NCBI GenBank assembly: GCA_947366645.1
Contig: CANBAX010000003.1
Coordinates: 1 to 21,324 of the forward strand
DNA length: 21,324 bases
Direction of reading: 5' to 3'
Source: an uncultured Clostridia bacterium
GTDB taxonomy: Bacteria > Bacillota > Clostridia > Christensenellales > UBA1242
Shown: one piece after another, positions 13,543 to 20,483 of the stretch
Position numbering within the stretch: the first letter of the stretch is position 1
How the letters are laid out: each line of letters opens with the position of its first letter
Program-made: the position numbers and the translations under genes
The notes under the pieces: model-generated
Databases searched by the model: none
What the model was told of the DNA's origin: nothing
The model's input: the letters and a program-made list of their open reading frames with translations, nothing else

Positions 13543-14823
13543 TTAAGGGTTAAGCCTGTCAGGGCCACGGAAGATATACATTGCTTCTTTAAGGCTTGGA
13601 AGATTAAGAAGCAGCATTAAAAATCTGTCAAGCCCAAGTCCAAATCCGCCATGTGGTGGACAGCCGTTTTTAAAGAAATTAATGTAATCTGTCATAGGTG
13701 TAGGGTCAATTCCACGCTCTACAATTTGATTTTTCAAAATGTCTGGTCTGTGTTCACGCTGTGCCCCAGAGGTAAGTTCTACATCTTTAAAGTATAAGTC
13801 ATATGATTTTGAATAACTAGGCTCGTCTTCTTTAGCCATAGTGTAAAAGGCACGCACGGCAGAAGGGTACTCGCTTACAAAGAAGAACTCGTGTCCATTC
13901 TTTTCTTCCATATATTTGCAAAGTGCCACCTCTTGTTCAGTAGTGAAATCGTCACCGTCATTAATGTCAAGTCCTAATCCTCTTAAAATTACATACGCCT
14001 CTTTAACGGTAATTCTTGGGAAAGGAAGGGTTGGCACGTTTATATCTACATTAAGAAGTTCTTTCACCTTGTCGCCAAGTTTATCTGCCACCTCTTTAAT
14101 AGCGTACGCAAGCATTTCTTCCTGCACCTTCATTACATCTTCCTCGGAGGAAACATAACTCATTTCAATGTCAAAACCACTAAATTCGGTAGCGTGTTTT
14201 TTGGTATGTGACTTTTCCGCTCTAAATACAGGGGTATTGATAAACACCCTTTCAAAACCAGCAGCCATCGCCATTTGTTTATAGAATTGTGGACTTTGAA
14301 TAAGATAGGCTTTCTTGTCAAAATATTTCACCTCAAACACATCACTGCCACCCTCGCTTGAGGCTCCAATAAGGGTAGGGGTGTGGATTTCAATAAAGCC
14401 GTGGTCAATGCAGTACTGCCTCATGGCTTGGTTAAGCACTGTTTCCACTTGAAAGATAAGTGCTTTTTCAGGGCATCTTAAGTCAAGCCAGCGATAGTCA
14501 AGCCTTTGGTCGATAGAACTTTCTGGGCCAATAGGAAAGGCCTCGGCACGACTTGTAATTTCCACATTTTCGGGTATTATCTCCATTCCGCCAAGTTTAA
14601 CATAATCATTTTTGACAGCCCTGCCTTTTATTTTTACTGTTGATTCAAGTGTGGCATGCGAAAAGATTTCTGCAATTTCGGGATTTTCTTCTTTCACTAC
14701 AGTGACTTGAACTTTTCCAGAAAGGTCACGTATAACCACAAATTGCATACTTTTCTTGTCCCTAAGGTTTTCTATCCAGCCTTGAATTTCAACTTGTCCT
14801 TCTTTAATTTCAGATATTTTCAT
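13543..14823 (-). CDS. aspS: Aspartyl-tRNA synthetase, short archaeal/eukaryal type
   Basis: 426 aa. It has an OB fold (VEIQGWIENLRDKKSMQFVV, residues ~10-29), class IIb core segments DYRWLDLR, IHTPTLIGASSEGGSDVFEV and SPQFYKQMAMAAGFERVF, motif 2 FRAEKSHTKKHATEFSGFD and motif 3 GGFGLGLDRFLMLLL (~391-405). Typical bacterial AspRS is ~590 aa with a GAD insertion domain; that domain is absent, so this is the archaeal-type (AspS2) enzyme that several Clostridia carry. Such enzymes can be discriminating or can mischarge tRNA-Asn. At the position equivalent to Trp26 of the Thermococcus enzyme (His in non-discriminating ones) it appears to have Glu, so specificity cannot be read off. It starts with AAGGAG 9 nt upstream and is first in the T-box operon. 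Confidence 0.94.
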   Translation of the reverse strand: MKISEIKEGQVEIQGWIENLRDKKSMQFVVIRDLSGKVQVTVVKEENPEIAEIFSHATLESTVKIKGRAVKNDYVKLGGMEIIPENVEITSRAEAFPIGPESSIDQRLDYRWLDLRCPEKALIFQVETVLNQAMRQYCIDHGFIEIHTPTLIGASSEGGSDVFEVKYFDKKAYLIQSPQFYKQMAMAAGFERVFINTPVFRAEKSHTKKHATEFSGFDIEMSYVSSEEDVMKVQEEMLAYAIKEVADKLGDKVKELLNVDINVPTLPFPRITVKEAYVILRGLGLDINDGDDFTTEQEVALCKYMEEKNGHEFFFVSEYPSAVRAFYTMAKEDEPSYSKSYDLYFKDVELTSGAQREHRPDILKNQIVERGIDPTPMTDYINFFKNGCPPHGGFGLGLDRFLMLLLNLPSLKEAMYIFRGPDRLNP

Positions 14824-14842
14824 AATTTTTTCTCCTTTTAAT

Positions 14843-15042
14843 AAAAAACGCCCAAATGCGCTAGCGCATTAGGACGAAAACTTAATTTCCGCGGTGCCAC
14901 CTAATTTGTCATAATGACCACTCTTTATTTTTGTTCAAACTCCAAAGTGTCTTTCGTTTTGCTTATTTCCGATGCACTTTCACCCTAACGCACCTCTCTT
15001 TAGAAAATAAGAAACCAAAACTACTCTCTTTTTCATCGTTTG
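14843..15042 (-). promoter_or_regulatory. T-box riboswitch leader, specifier GAC (Asp)
   Basis: Read on the minus strand: Stem I base CAAAC/GTTTG (15042-15038 with ~14938-14934) and AAAG/CTTT around a kink-turn-like internal loop; AGTA S-turn in GAGAGTAG; helix AGTTTTG/CAAAACG; specifier loop CGAAAGACAC with GAC at 14951-14949, a layout like that of glyQS; helix CTTATTT/AAATAAG and an AGAGAGG/GGGTG distal region. The T-box core TTAGGTGGCACCGCGG is at 14904-14889. The terminator CGTCCTAATGCG-CTAG-CGCATTTGGGCG (14876-14849) is followed by TTTTTT, and TCGTCC overlaps the antiterminator. Uncharged tRNA-Asp should stabilise the antiterminator and turn on aspS-asnS-fhs. Confidence 0.95.
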
Positions 15043-15051
15043 ATATACGCC

Positions 15052-15080
15052 ATAATAACATAATAATTAACGAAAGTCAA
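15052..15080 (-). promoter_or_regulatory. Sigma-A promoter of the T-box operon
   Basis: TTGACT (15075-15080), a 17-bp spacer and TATTAT (15052-15057) with a TG-extended -10. The predicted start near 15045 is just upstream of Stem I. Confidence 0.85.
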
Positions 15081-15169
15081 TTAATTGAATACGTTAAATT
15101 TGTCGCAAATTAAAAAAAATCTTTAACAAAACAGGTATTTCACACATATCAAAAAATATGGAGAAATTT

Positions 15170-16558
15170 ATGAGGGTTTTAAAAAAGTACGCGTTTTCGC
15201 TATTTATGCTACTTGCGCTAATTATTGGTACAATAATTGGCTTGTTTGCAAGTGACAATTTTGTCACAACTATCGCACCGCTTGGTGATATATTTGTAAA
15301 TCTTATGTTTACATTAGTTGTGCCACTTGTGTTTTTCACAATTACTTCAAGTATTGCCAATATGGATAAAAAGGCAAAACTATCTAAAATATTGACAAAA
15401 ACAATAGTTGTATTCATTATTACAAGTTTGATAAGCTCAGTCCTAGCACTTCTTGGCGTGCTTATAGTAAAGCCTACGGCAAATATTACGCCTTCCGAAG
15501 GTGAAGTCCAAGACCCAGTGGGCTTTTTGGAGGCATTAAGTAAAGCAATTACAGTGCCAGACTTTTTCAACCTGCTTTCAAAGTCACACATGCTTGCGCT
15601 TATCATATTTTCAATAATTCTTGGCATATGCCTTCGTAAGGTTGATAAAGAAAATAAAATTGGCAAGGGGCTTGAAGTAATTTCAAACGCCATGCTCAAA
15701 TTTGTCAAGATAGTAATGTACTACGCACCTATCGGAGTGTGTGCTTACTTTGCCTCCCTTGTCAAGTCTTTTGGCGGCGATATAATTACAAGTTATCTTA
15801 AAACGCTTTTAATCTATATAGTTGTTTCCGCCATTTACTTCCTCGTGTTCTATACCCTTTATGCCTTTGTGGCTGGCGGCAAAAACGGCGTCAAGAATTT
15901 TTATCGCCATATTTTCAAATCCTTTGTAACCTCGCTTGCTACACAGTCCTCACTTGCCTCACTTCCGTCAAATATGGAAGTCGCAGACGATATGGGAATA
16001 GATAAAACAGTAAGTAAAGTGTCATTGCCGCTTGCAAGCACCATTCATATGGAAGGCTCGTCAATTGCATCAATACTCAAAATATTCTTCCTGTTCAGTA
16101 TCTTTAATATGCCACAAAGTTTTGGTGGAGTGCTGGTTGCACTTCTAATCGCGGTACTAAGCGGGGTTGTTATGTCAGGTATCCCAGGCGGCGGACTTAT
16201 TGGCGAAATGCTGATAGTGTCCTTGTACGGCTTCCCAACAAGTGCTTTTACAATGATAGCTACAATAGGTTGGATTGTGGACGCTCCTGCCACAATGATG
16301 AATGTCTGCGGTGATATTCCAAGCACTATGCTTATAGAGAAATGGGTTAACAGAAAGAAAAAGAAGAAAGTAAAAGAAATAGAAGGCTCGTTGGCTCCGC
16401 CACCTGAAATTACACCAGAAGCGCAAATGCCCGACTTGGCACCCGAGATAACGCAAGAAGAGCCACAACATCAGGAAGAGGTCGAAGAGGATAAAGTTGA
16501 AAAGCTGAGTGAAGAAATTATAGTTATAGACCCACCAAATCAAGAAAATAATAAATAG
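15170..16558 (+). CDS. DAACS-family dicarboxylate/amino acid:cation symporter with long charged tail
   Basis: 462 aa with about eight transmembrane segments and two re-entrant hairpins. Family landmarks are GLFASDNFVTTIAPLGDIFV, LVVPLVFFTITSSIANM, the serine-rich hairpin TQSSLASLPSNME (family SSSATLP), the TM7 region STIHMEGSSIASI (family xNMDGT) and PGGGLIGEMLIVSLYGFP. The TM8 DxxRT motif of glutamate carriers is replaced by VDAPATMMNVCGD, so the carried acid is uncertain; serine/threonine or C4-dicarboxylates are alternatives. The last ~70 residues are a KKKKK stretch followed by a Pro/Glu/Gln-rich tail not found in typical 400-430-aa members. I chose ATG 15170 since GGAG lies 6 nt upstream; the ATG at 15158 has no ribosome binding site. 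It is divergent from the T-box operon. Confidence 0.88.
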   Translation: MRVLKKYAFSLFMLLALIIGTIIGLFASDNFVTTIAPLGDIFVNLMFTLVVPLVFFTITSSIANMDKKAKLSKILTKTIVVFIITSLISSVLALLGVLIVKPTANITPSEGEVQDPVGFLEALSKAITVPDFFNLLSKSHMLALIIFSIILGICLRKVDKENKIGKGLEVISNAMLKFVKIVMYYAPIGVCAYFASLVKSFGGDIITSYLKTLLIYIVVSAIYFLVFYTLYAFVAGGKNGVKNFYRHIFKSFVTSLATQSSLASLPSNMEVADDMGIDKTVSKVSLPLASTIHMEGSSIASILKIFFLFSIFNMPQSFGGVLVALLIAVLSGVVMSGIPGGGLIGEMLIVSLYGFPTSAFTMIATIGWIVDAPATMMNVCGDIPSTMLIEKWVNRKKKKKVKEIEGSLAPPPEITPEAQMPDLAPEITQEEPQHQEEVEEDKVEKLSEEIIVIDPPNQENNK

Positions 16559-16562
16559 TAAG

Positions 16563-16589
16563 AAAAGCCATAAGCATATGGCTTTTTTA
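16563..16589 (+). terminator. Rho-independent terminator after the symporter gene
   Basis: AAAAGCCATA-AGCA-TATGGCTTTT, a perfect 10-bp stem, then TTATTTTG. Confidence 0.9.
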
Positions 16590-16591
16590 TT

Positions 16592-16619
16592 TTGCCTAGT
16601 TTTTAAAATGTGGTAAAAT
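16592..16619 (+). promoter_or_regulatory. Promoter for the two-TM protein/ASCH pair
   Basis: TTGCCT (16592-16597), a 16-bp spacer and TAAAAT (16614-16619) with a TGG extension directly before the -10. An AGGTG site precedes the ATG at 16635. Confidence 0.6.
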
Positions 16620-16634
16620 TAAATTAGGTGAAAA

Positions 16635-17240
16635 ATGTTTGATAAAAAGAAATTAAAAGAAGCAAGGAAAGAAATATTAAAAAAGGAAGATATCCATTTT
16701 GATAGTGACGATAACGCGCTTATCACTGTTAAGGCTGAAAGTGAAGAGCAGATTTTTTCCTCTTACGACTACGACAATAATGAAAAACTTAATGAAGAAC
16801 TTGCCGATTACATTTGGGACAAGGCAAGATTTGTACCCTCAAAAAATGATATTAGAATAAAGGTCTATACAAGTGAAAAGGTGGACGCAGTAGAGGTCGA
16901 AACTGCAATTCATAATAAATATAAAAAGGAATACTTAGAACTAAGGGAGGAGAAAAAGCGTAACGCACTTTTCAGCCTCGCAATGCTAATCGCAGGCTTG
17001 TTTGTTCTTGGAATATTGTACCTTTCGTATCTGTTTTTTAAAAATGAGTTTTTAGATGTGATTTTAGAAATTGTTACATGGGTGTTTATATGGGAGGCGG
17101 CGGACGCTTTCTTCCTTCAAAGAGCATCGTTAAGAAGAAGACAGTTCACGCTTTTAAAACTATGCACAGCCAATGTGGAAGTAGTAAAGAAAAGAACCCA
17201 GAAGAAAAAAGAAACGGTTAGTTATGGAGCAAATAAATGA
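16635..17240 (+). CDS. Hypothetical two-transmembrane protein
   Basis: 201 aa, family not recognised. A charged cytoplasmic-looking N-terminal domain (residues 1-~108, many Lys/Glu; patterned strands around ALITVKAESEEQIFSSY and NDIRIKVYTSEKVDAVEVE) precedes two hydrophobic segments (111-135 and ~139-160) and a basic C-terminus (RASLRRRQF, KKRTQKKKE). A hairpin membrane anchor with both ends in the cytoplasm is the simplest topology. It starts with AGGTG 5 nt before the ATG, has its own promoter, and overlaps the ASCH gene by ATGA (4 nt), so the two are translationally coupled. It is a real gene by codon use and coupling; no function can be assigned. Confidence 0.8.
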   Translation: MFDKKKLKEARKEILKKEDIHFDSDDNALITVKAESEEQIFSSYDYDNNEKLNEELADYIWDKARFVPSKNDIRIKVYTSEKVDAVEVETAIHNKYKKEYLELREEKKRNALFSLAMLIAGLFVLGILYLSYLFFKNEFLDVILEIVTWVFIWEAADAFFLQRASLRRRQFTLLKLCTANVEVVKKRTQKKKETVSYGANK

Positions 17241-17620
17241 AACATCTTGCAATACTTCGGCAACCCTTTTTTGATATGGTTTTGTCTGGAGAAAAAATTA
17301 TTGAAAGCAGATGGTCAATGAAAAAAATTGCACCTTATGACAAAATAAAGGTTGGCGATGAACTTCTCCTAAAGCAAACAAACCATGATGTGTCTGCGAC
17401 AGCAAAAGTTAAAGCTGTAAAGTATTTTGAACTCACACCACAAATTGCTGATGAGATAAAAGCAAAATGGAATAAAGAAATAGGAATTTATAAGTTTGAA
17501 AATTGGGAATTGTATAAAAACAAAAAATATTGCACGCTAATTTGGCTTGAAGATGTAAAACAAATCTCTCCAATGAAAGTAAAACGAAGCAATGGTGCTG
17601 GTTGGATAGTGTTAAAGTAA
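17237..17620 (+). CDS. ASCH-domain (PUA-like fold) protein
   Basis: 127 aa, a single small domain. The N-terminal HLAILRQPFFDMVLSGEKIIESRWS matches the ASCH beta-strand/helix start, where a GxKxxExR-type motif (here GEKIIESR) lines the putative ligand groove; the KVGDELLLKQ strand-loop and CTLIWLEDVKQI strand follow. ASCH proteins are proposed RNA-binding or nucleoside-processing modules (some are N4-acetylcytidine amidohydrolases). The catalytic Lys/Glu pattern of that activity could be met by K/E in GEKIIE, but this is not shown. Its start overlaps the upstream membrane protein. It is followed by an ORF remnant and a terminator rather than by another gene. Confidence 0.82.
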   Translation: MKHLAILRQPFFDMVLSGEKIIESRWSMKKIAPYDKIKVGDELLLKQTNHDVSATAKVKAVKYFELTPQIADEIKAKWNKEIGIYKFENWELYKNKKYCTLIWLEDVKQISPMKVKRSNGAGWIVLK

Positions 17621-17753
17621 ATTTGAAAACTCTGGTTTTACTTATACTTTTGAAACATCTGTCAATATGGAAAATTTTACTGGATTAGAAAGAGTATATA
17701 AAGATAATAAACTGCTTTATCAACTTCATTGTTCGGGTGGAATAATACAATAA
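17616..17753 (+). pseudogene. 45-codon C-terminal ORF remnant
   Basis: After the ASCH stop an open frame without a start codon reads SKFENSGFTYTFETSVNM, then ENFTGLERVYKDNKLLYQ and ends LHCSGGIIQ at 17753, directly followed by a terminator. The alternating hydrophobic pattern looks like true beta-strand coding sequence, so this is probably the 3' end of a lost gene. ATG 17664 could start a ~30-aa peptide but has no ribosome binding site. Family unknown. Confidence 0.4.
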
Positions 17754-17780
17754 AAAAGATGGCAATTTTCATCTTTTTTT
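17752..17780 (+). terminator. Rho-independent terminator
   Basis: AAAAAAGATG-GCAATTTT-CATCTTTTTTT. It ends the transcript from 16635 and the remnant ORF. Confidence 0.85.
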
Positions 17781-17786
17781 GTAGAA

Positions 17787-17957
17787 ACTAGTGGCCGAGC
17801 CCGCATACTTCTTGTCCGCTCCGACACCGACCCCCACCTTAGAAGAACCTTTTGCCTTGCAAAAGAACCTTATCGCTTACTATGTTCGCTGGACAGGAAC
17901 ACCCTGATGTTTTGCCTAAATGCAAAACGCACAACTTTGTTGTGCAAGGCGGGGCAG
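17787..17957. repeat. GC-rich element with three hairpins and a tRNA-Ile fragment
   Basis: This gene-free stretch is markedly GC-richer than its flanks. ACCGACCCCCACCTTA at 17826-17841 is identical (16 nt) to 18020-18035 of tRNA-Ile (T-arm to anticodon arm). Three tandem perfect hairpins follow: CTTTTGC-CTT-GCAAAAG (17849-17865), GTTTTGC-N6-GCAAAAC (17909-17928) and GCACAAC-TTT-GTTGTGC (17929-17945). Short open frames exist on both strands but none is convincing. A MITE-like or integration-scar element, or a structured RNA, are both possible. Confidence 0.5.
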
Positions 17958-17963
17958 GAAAAT

Positions 17964-17988
17964 AAAAAAAACAGCCTATTATTGGCTG
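17964..17988 (-). terminator. Rho-independent terminator of tRNA-Ile
   Basis: On the minus strand CAGCC-AATAATA-GGCTG followed by eight T, 6 nt after the tRNA CCA. Confidence 0.92.
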
Positions 17989-17994
17989 AATTTT

Positions 17995-18071
17995 TGGTAG
18001 AGATGAGTGGACTCGAACCACCGACCCCCACCTTATCAGGGTGGTGCTCTAACCGGCTGAGCTACATCTCT
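17995..18071 (-). tRNA. tRNA-Ile, anticodon GAU
   Basis: 77 nt with encoded CCA. Acceptor AGAGATG/CATCTCT, D-arm GCTC..GAGC, anticodon arm CACCC-TGATAAG-GTGGG region with loop centre GAT (Ile), T-arm GGTGG-TTCGAGT-CCACT, discriminator A. It has its own promoter upstream and a terminator just downstream. A 16-nt piece is duplicated at 17826-17841. Confidence 0.96.
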
Positions 18072-18166
18072 AAATAAAGTGCGTTTTAAGAAGCGGTCTT
18101 TAACTCAAGAGGGATTATATGAGGAAAAAGAAAATATATTTTTGCTTCTTTATGTAACGCAGTAGT

Positions 18167-18195
18167 ATTATACCTTTAAAAATCGTCTAAGTCAA
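18167..18195 (-). promoter_or_regulatory. Strong sigma-A promoter of tRNA-Ile
   Basis: On the minus strand TTGACT (18190-18195), a 17-bp spacer and TATAAT (18167-18172). The predicted start near 18160 gives a ~90-nt precursor leader; nothing else is seen in 18072-18166. Confidence 0.88.
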
Positions 18196-18210
18196 CCATT
18201 TTTTGTGATT

Positions 18211-18828
18211 TTATTGAATTTTTTTCACGGTTATTTCAAAATAGAAGTTTATTGAGGGAGAGTAAAAGTTAAGAACGCCTTCAAAATCATTTTTGAGATA
18301 GAAATATTTAAACTCTTGAGTAAGATATCTGTTATCAAATATTAAATCTTGAATATTTTGCTCGACCATGTCTTTATCGATAATCGACATAGTAAAACAA
18401 GTTTTAGCATTAGCAAATAAAGTATTGTTTTCATAAAAGCCTTCATTTATTATATCAATAATTACTGAGTAAGTTTGTTTAGGAGGTGAGTGTACAACAA
18501 TGTTGCAGCTGGCATAGCAAATCTGACCATTGTAGGTCGCTGAGCCTCGCAATGTGGTTTCGCCCTCACTTAACGCGACAACTTTGTTTTCCTCAATAAC
18601 GGCAATAGAAGTGTTTGAAACAGAAAAGAAAACTTCGGCGTCGTGATAATTTATATCATAATCTATGCTTGTACTTTTGCCGACCTCTATAAAAATATCT
18701 TTTATTACAAAGGAAAGCGGTTCGGATTTGGGTAATGAAAGTACAAGAAAAATTAGTATTGAAAAAATACTTGTAAAGAAACATAAAAAACTAGACAAAA
18801 TGATTTTAAAGTTTCTAGTAAGAATCAT
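18211..18828 (-). CDS. Membrane-anchored extracellular protein with a bacterial Ig-like (Big2) domain
   Basis: 205 aa. An N-terminal basic stretch and hydrophobic segment (residues ~8-32) act as an uncleaved anchor or signal peptide. Residues ~40-112 form a Big2-type domain: IFIEVGKSTSIDYDI, VSNTSIAVIEENKVVALSEGETTLRGSATYNG shows the typical s-n-x-x-v-a-x-v-x-x-g-x-v-x-g-l-x-x-G-x-t pattern. The remaining ~90 residues are beta-rich without a recognised family. It probably sits on the outer face of the membrane in cell-surface binding. There is no ribosome binding site before the ATG; a promoter -10 box ends 6 nt upstream, so the mRNA may be leaderless. It lies 54 bp after gpmI, same strand, with no clear terminator between. 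Confidence 0.78.
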   Translation of the reverse strand: MILTRNFKIILSSFLCFFTSIFSILIFLVLSLPKSEPLSFVIKDIFIEVGKSTSIDYDINYHDAEVFFSVSNTSIAVIEENKVVALSEGETTLRGSATYNGQICYASCNIVVHSPPKQTYSVIIDIINEGFYENNTLFANAKTCFTMSIIDKDMVEQNIQDLIFDNRYLTQEFKYFYLKNDFEGVLNFYSPSINFYFEITVKKIQ

Positions 18829-18834
18829 ATGTCT

Positions 18835-18863
18835 ATTTTAGTCGATATTTGTCATAAAATCAA
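18835..18863 (-). promoter_or_regulatory. Promoter of the Ig-like gene, +1 predicted at the ATG
   Basis: On the minus strand TTGATT (18858-18863), a 17-bp spacer and TAAAAT (18835-18840); the ATG begins 7 nt after the -10. Confidence 0.55.
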
Positions 18864-18882
18864 AATATTTATAAAGAAAATG

Positions 18883-20394
18883 CTAAAATAGCGGACTTTC
18901 CATATCGGCAGGTGCTACCAGCCCCATAAGTTTAAGAATGGTAGGTGCAATGTTTGCAAGAGTGCCATTTTTCTTTAACTTTACTTTCTTATTTTTTTCA
19001 CTCACAAAAATGAAAGGCACCTTGTTAGTTGTATGAGAGGTAATTTTATTGCCTTTGTCGTCTATCATCTCCTCCGCATTTCCGTGGTCTGCGGTAACAA
19101 TGCATTCTCCGCCCGCCATAAGGGTGGCAAGAGCCAAAGCGTAGGCCTGTTTTTCTACGCAAGATATCGCTTCTTTAGTCGCTTCAAAGTTGCCAGTATG
19201 TCCCACCATATCAGGATTAGAGTAGTTTACCAGTATAAAATCGTATTTGTTCGATGCAATAGCGTCAAGTGTAAATTCAGTAATTTCAAAAGCTCTCATT
19301 TTAGGGTAATATGAAAAATCCTGCGTATCAATGCTGTCTATCAACTTTCGCTCTTCGCCCTTATATGCTTTTTCTATGCCACCATTAAAGAAAAAGGTAA
19401 CATGTGCGTACTTGGTAGTTTCCGCGATGTGGTACTGGGTTAGGTTGTTCTTTGAAAGGATAGCAGATAAATTGTTTTCCACTACGATAGGTGGAAAGAG
19501 GGTGTTTAAGTGCTTGAAATTAGCAGAATATTCTTGCATAGGCGTAAACAATACATTTTTTAGGTTTTTGGTTTTAAATTCTTTAAAACTCTCGTTTGTA
19601 ATAGCGTCTGTAATTTCTCTAGCACGGTCGGAACGATAATTAAAGAAAATCACACTATCATTATCGGAAATATTTGCACCTTTAATCAAAAGTGTAGGCT
19701 GGACAAATTCATCTGTAAAGCCATTTGCGTAACTATCCAAAATTGCGGCTTCCGCCGAAATATTAAGATAATGCTCACCCAAAACAAGTGTTTTATATGC
19801 TTTTTCTAGCCTAGAATAGCGTTTTTCTCTATCCATAGCATAAATTCTTCCGCAAATTGAAGCAATTCGGGCGTTTTGGATATTGTTTTCAGAGATAAAT
19901 TTTTCAAGTTCCAGAATAAAATCTTTGCCTTTGTTTGGTTTGGTGTCACGGCCGTCAGTAAAAATATGAATATATATGTTTTTTAATTTAGCGTTTTTAC
20001 AGGTTTGTAAAATTGCAAATAGATGATTAATATGTGAATGAACTCCGCCGTCAGACAAAAGTCCCATGATATGTAAGTTAGCCCCGTTCTTTTCTGCGTG
20101 TGAAATTGCTTTTTTAAGATTTTCGTTTATAAAAAAACTTTTGTCATCAATGGCCTTGTTTATTTTTACAAGGTCTTGAAAAATGGTTTTTCCCGCACCG
20201 ATAGTAAGATGTCCCACCTCAGAATTGCCCATTTGTCCCTTGGGTAGCCCCACTGCTTCGCCGCTTGCTTCAAGAGTGGTATAAGGGTATTTTTTCAAAA
20301 GTTTATCAAGGCTTGGAGTGCCTGCCGCATAGATAGCATTGCCAAAATTCTTTTTAGAAATGCCAAAGCCGTCTAAAATTACTAAAGTTACCAT
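18883..20394 (-). CDS. gpmI: 2,3-bisphosphoglycerate-independent phosphoglycerate mutase
   Basis: 503 aa (family ~510), Mn-dependent glycolytic enzyme interconverting 3- and 2-phosphoglycerate; in spore formers it is pH- and Mn-sensitive and controls 3-PGA storage in the spore. Seen: VILDGFGI with metal-binding Asp8, the nucleophile Ser58 in QMGNSEVGH, FTDGRDTKPNKG, RIYAMDREKRYSR, NYRSDRARE, NPDMVGHTGNFEA and TADHGNAEEM with HTTNKVPF, all metal or substrate residues of the alkaline phosphatase fold plus the transferase insert. The C-terminus ADMESPLF is canonical. It starts with AGGAG 5 nt upstream of the ATG. It is not next to the usual gap-pgk-tpi-eno genes here and is transcribed from a promoter that overlaps that of the divergent gene at 20484. 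Confidence 0.97.
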   Translation of the reverse strand: MVTLVILDGFGISKKNFGNAIYAAGTPSLDKLLKKYPYTTLEASGEAVGLPKGQMGNSEVGHLTIGAGKTIFQDLVKINKAIDDKSFFINENLKKAISHAEKNGANLHIMGLLSDGGVHSHINHLFAILQTCKNAKLKNIYIHIFTDGRDTKPNKGKDFILELEKFISENNIQNARIASICGRIYAMDREKRYSRLEKAYKTLVLGEHYLNISAEAAILDSYANGFTDEFVQPTLLIKGANISDNDSVIFFNYRSDRAREITDAITNESFKEFKTKNLKNVLFTPMQEYSANFKHLNTLFPPIVVENNLSAILSKNNLTQYHIAETTKYAHVTFFFNGGIEKAYKGEERKLIDSIDTQDFSYYPKMRAFEITEFTLDAIASNKYDFILVNYSNPDMVGHTGNFEATKEAISCVEKQAYALALATLMAGGECIVTADHGNAEEMIDDKGNKITSHTTNKVPFIFVSEKNKKVKLKKNGTLANIAPTILKLMGLVAPADMESPLF

Positions 20395-20415
20395 GTTTAC
20401 TCCTAATAAATTTAT

Positions 20416-20443
20416 TTTATAACTTTTTATTATGCTTTGTCAA
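20416..20443 (-). promoter_or_regulatory. Sigma-A promoter of gpmI
   Basis: On the minus strand a consensus TTGACA (20438-20443), a 16-bp spacer and TATAAA (20416-20421), or TAAAAT with an 18-bp spacer. Its -35 overlaps the -35 of the divergent promoter at 20437. Confidence 0.75.
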
Positions 20444-20466
20444 ACTCATAACAAAATGCATATAAA
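20437..20466 (+). promoter_or_regulatory. Promoter of the unknown Pro/Thr-rich gene
   Basis: TTGTCA (20437-20442), an 18-bp spacer and TATAAA (20461-20466). It shares the palindromic TTTGTCAAA centre with the divergent gpmI promoter, so a single protein bound there could affect both. Confidence 0.65.
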
Positions 20467-20483
20467 TATTTGTAGGAGATAAA

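Noticed and set aside
17839..18021. Minus-strand ORF of 60 aa.
   Set aside because: It begins inside tRNA-Ile, crosses its terminator and the hairpin element, and has no ribosome binding site.
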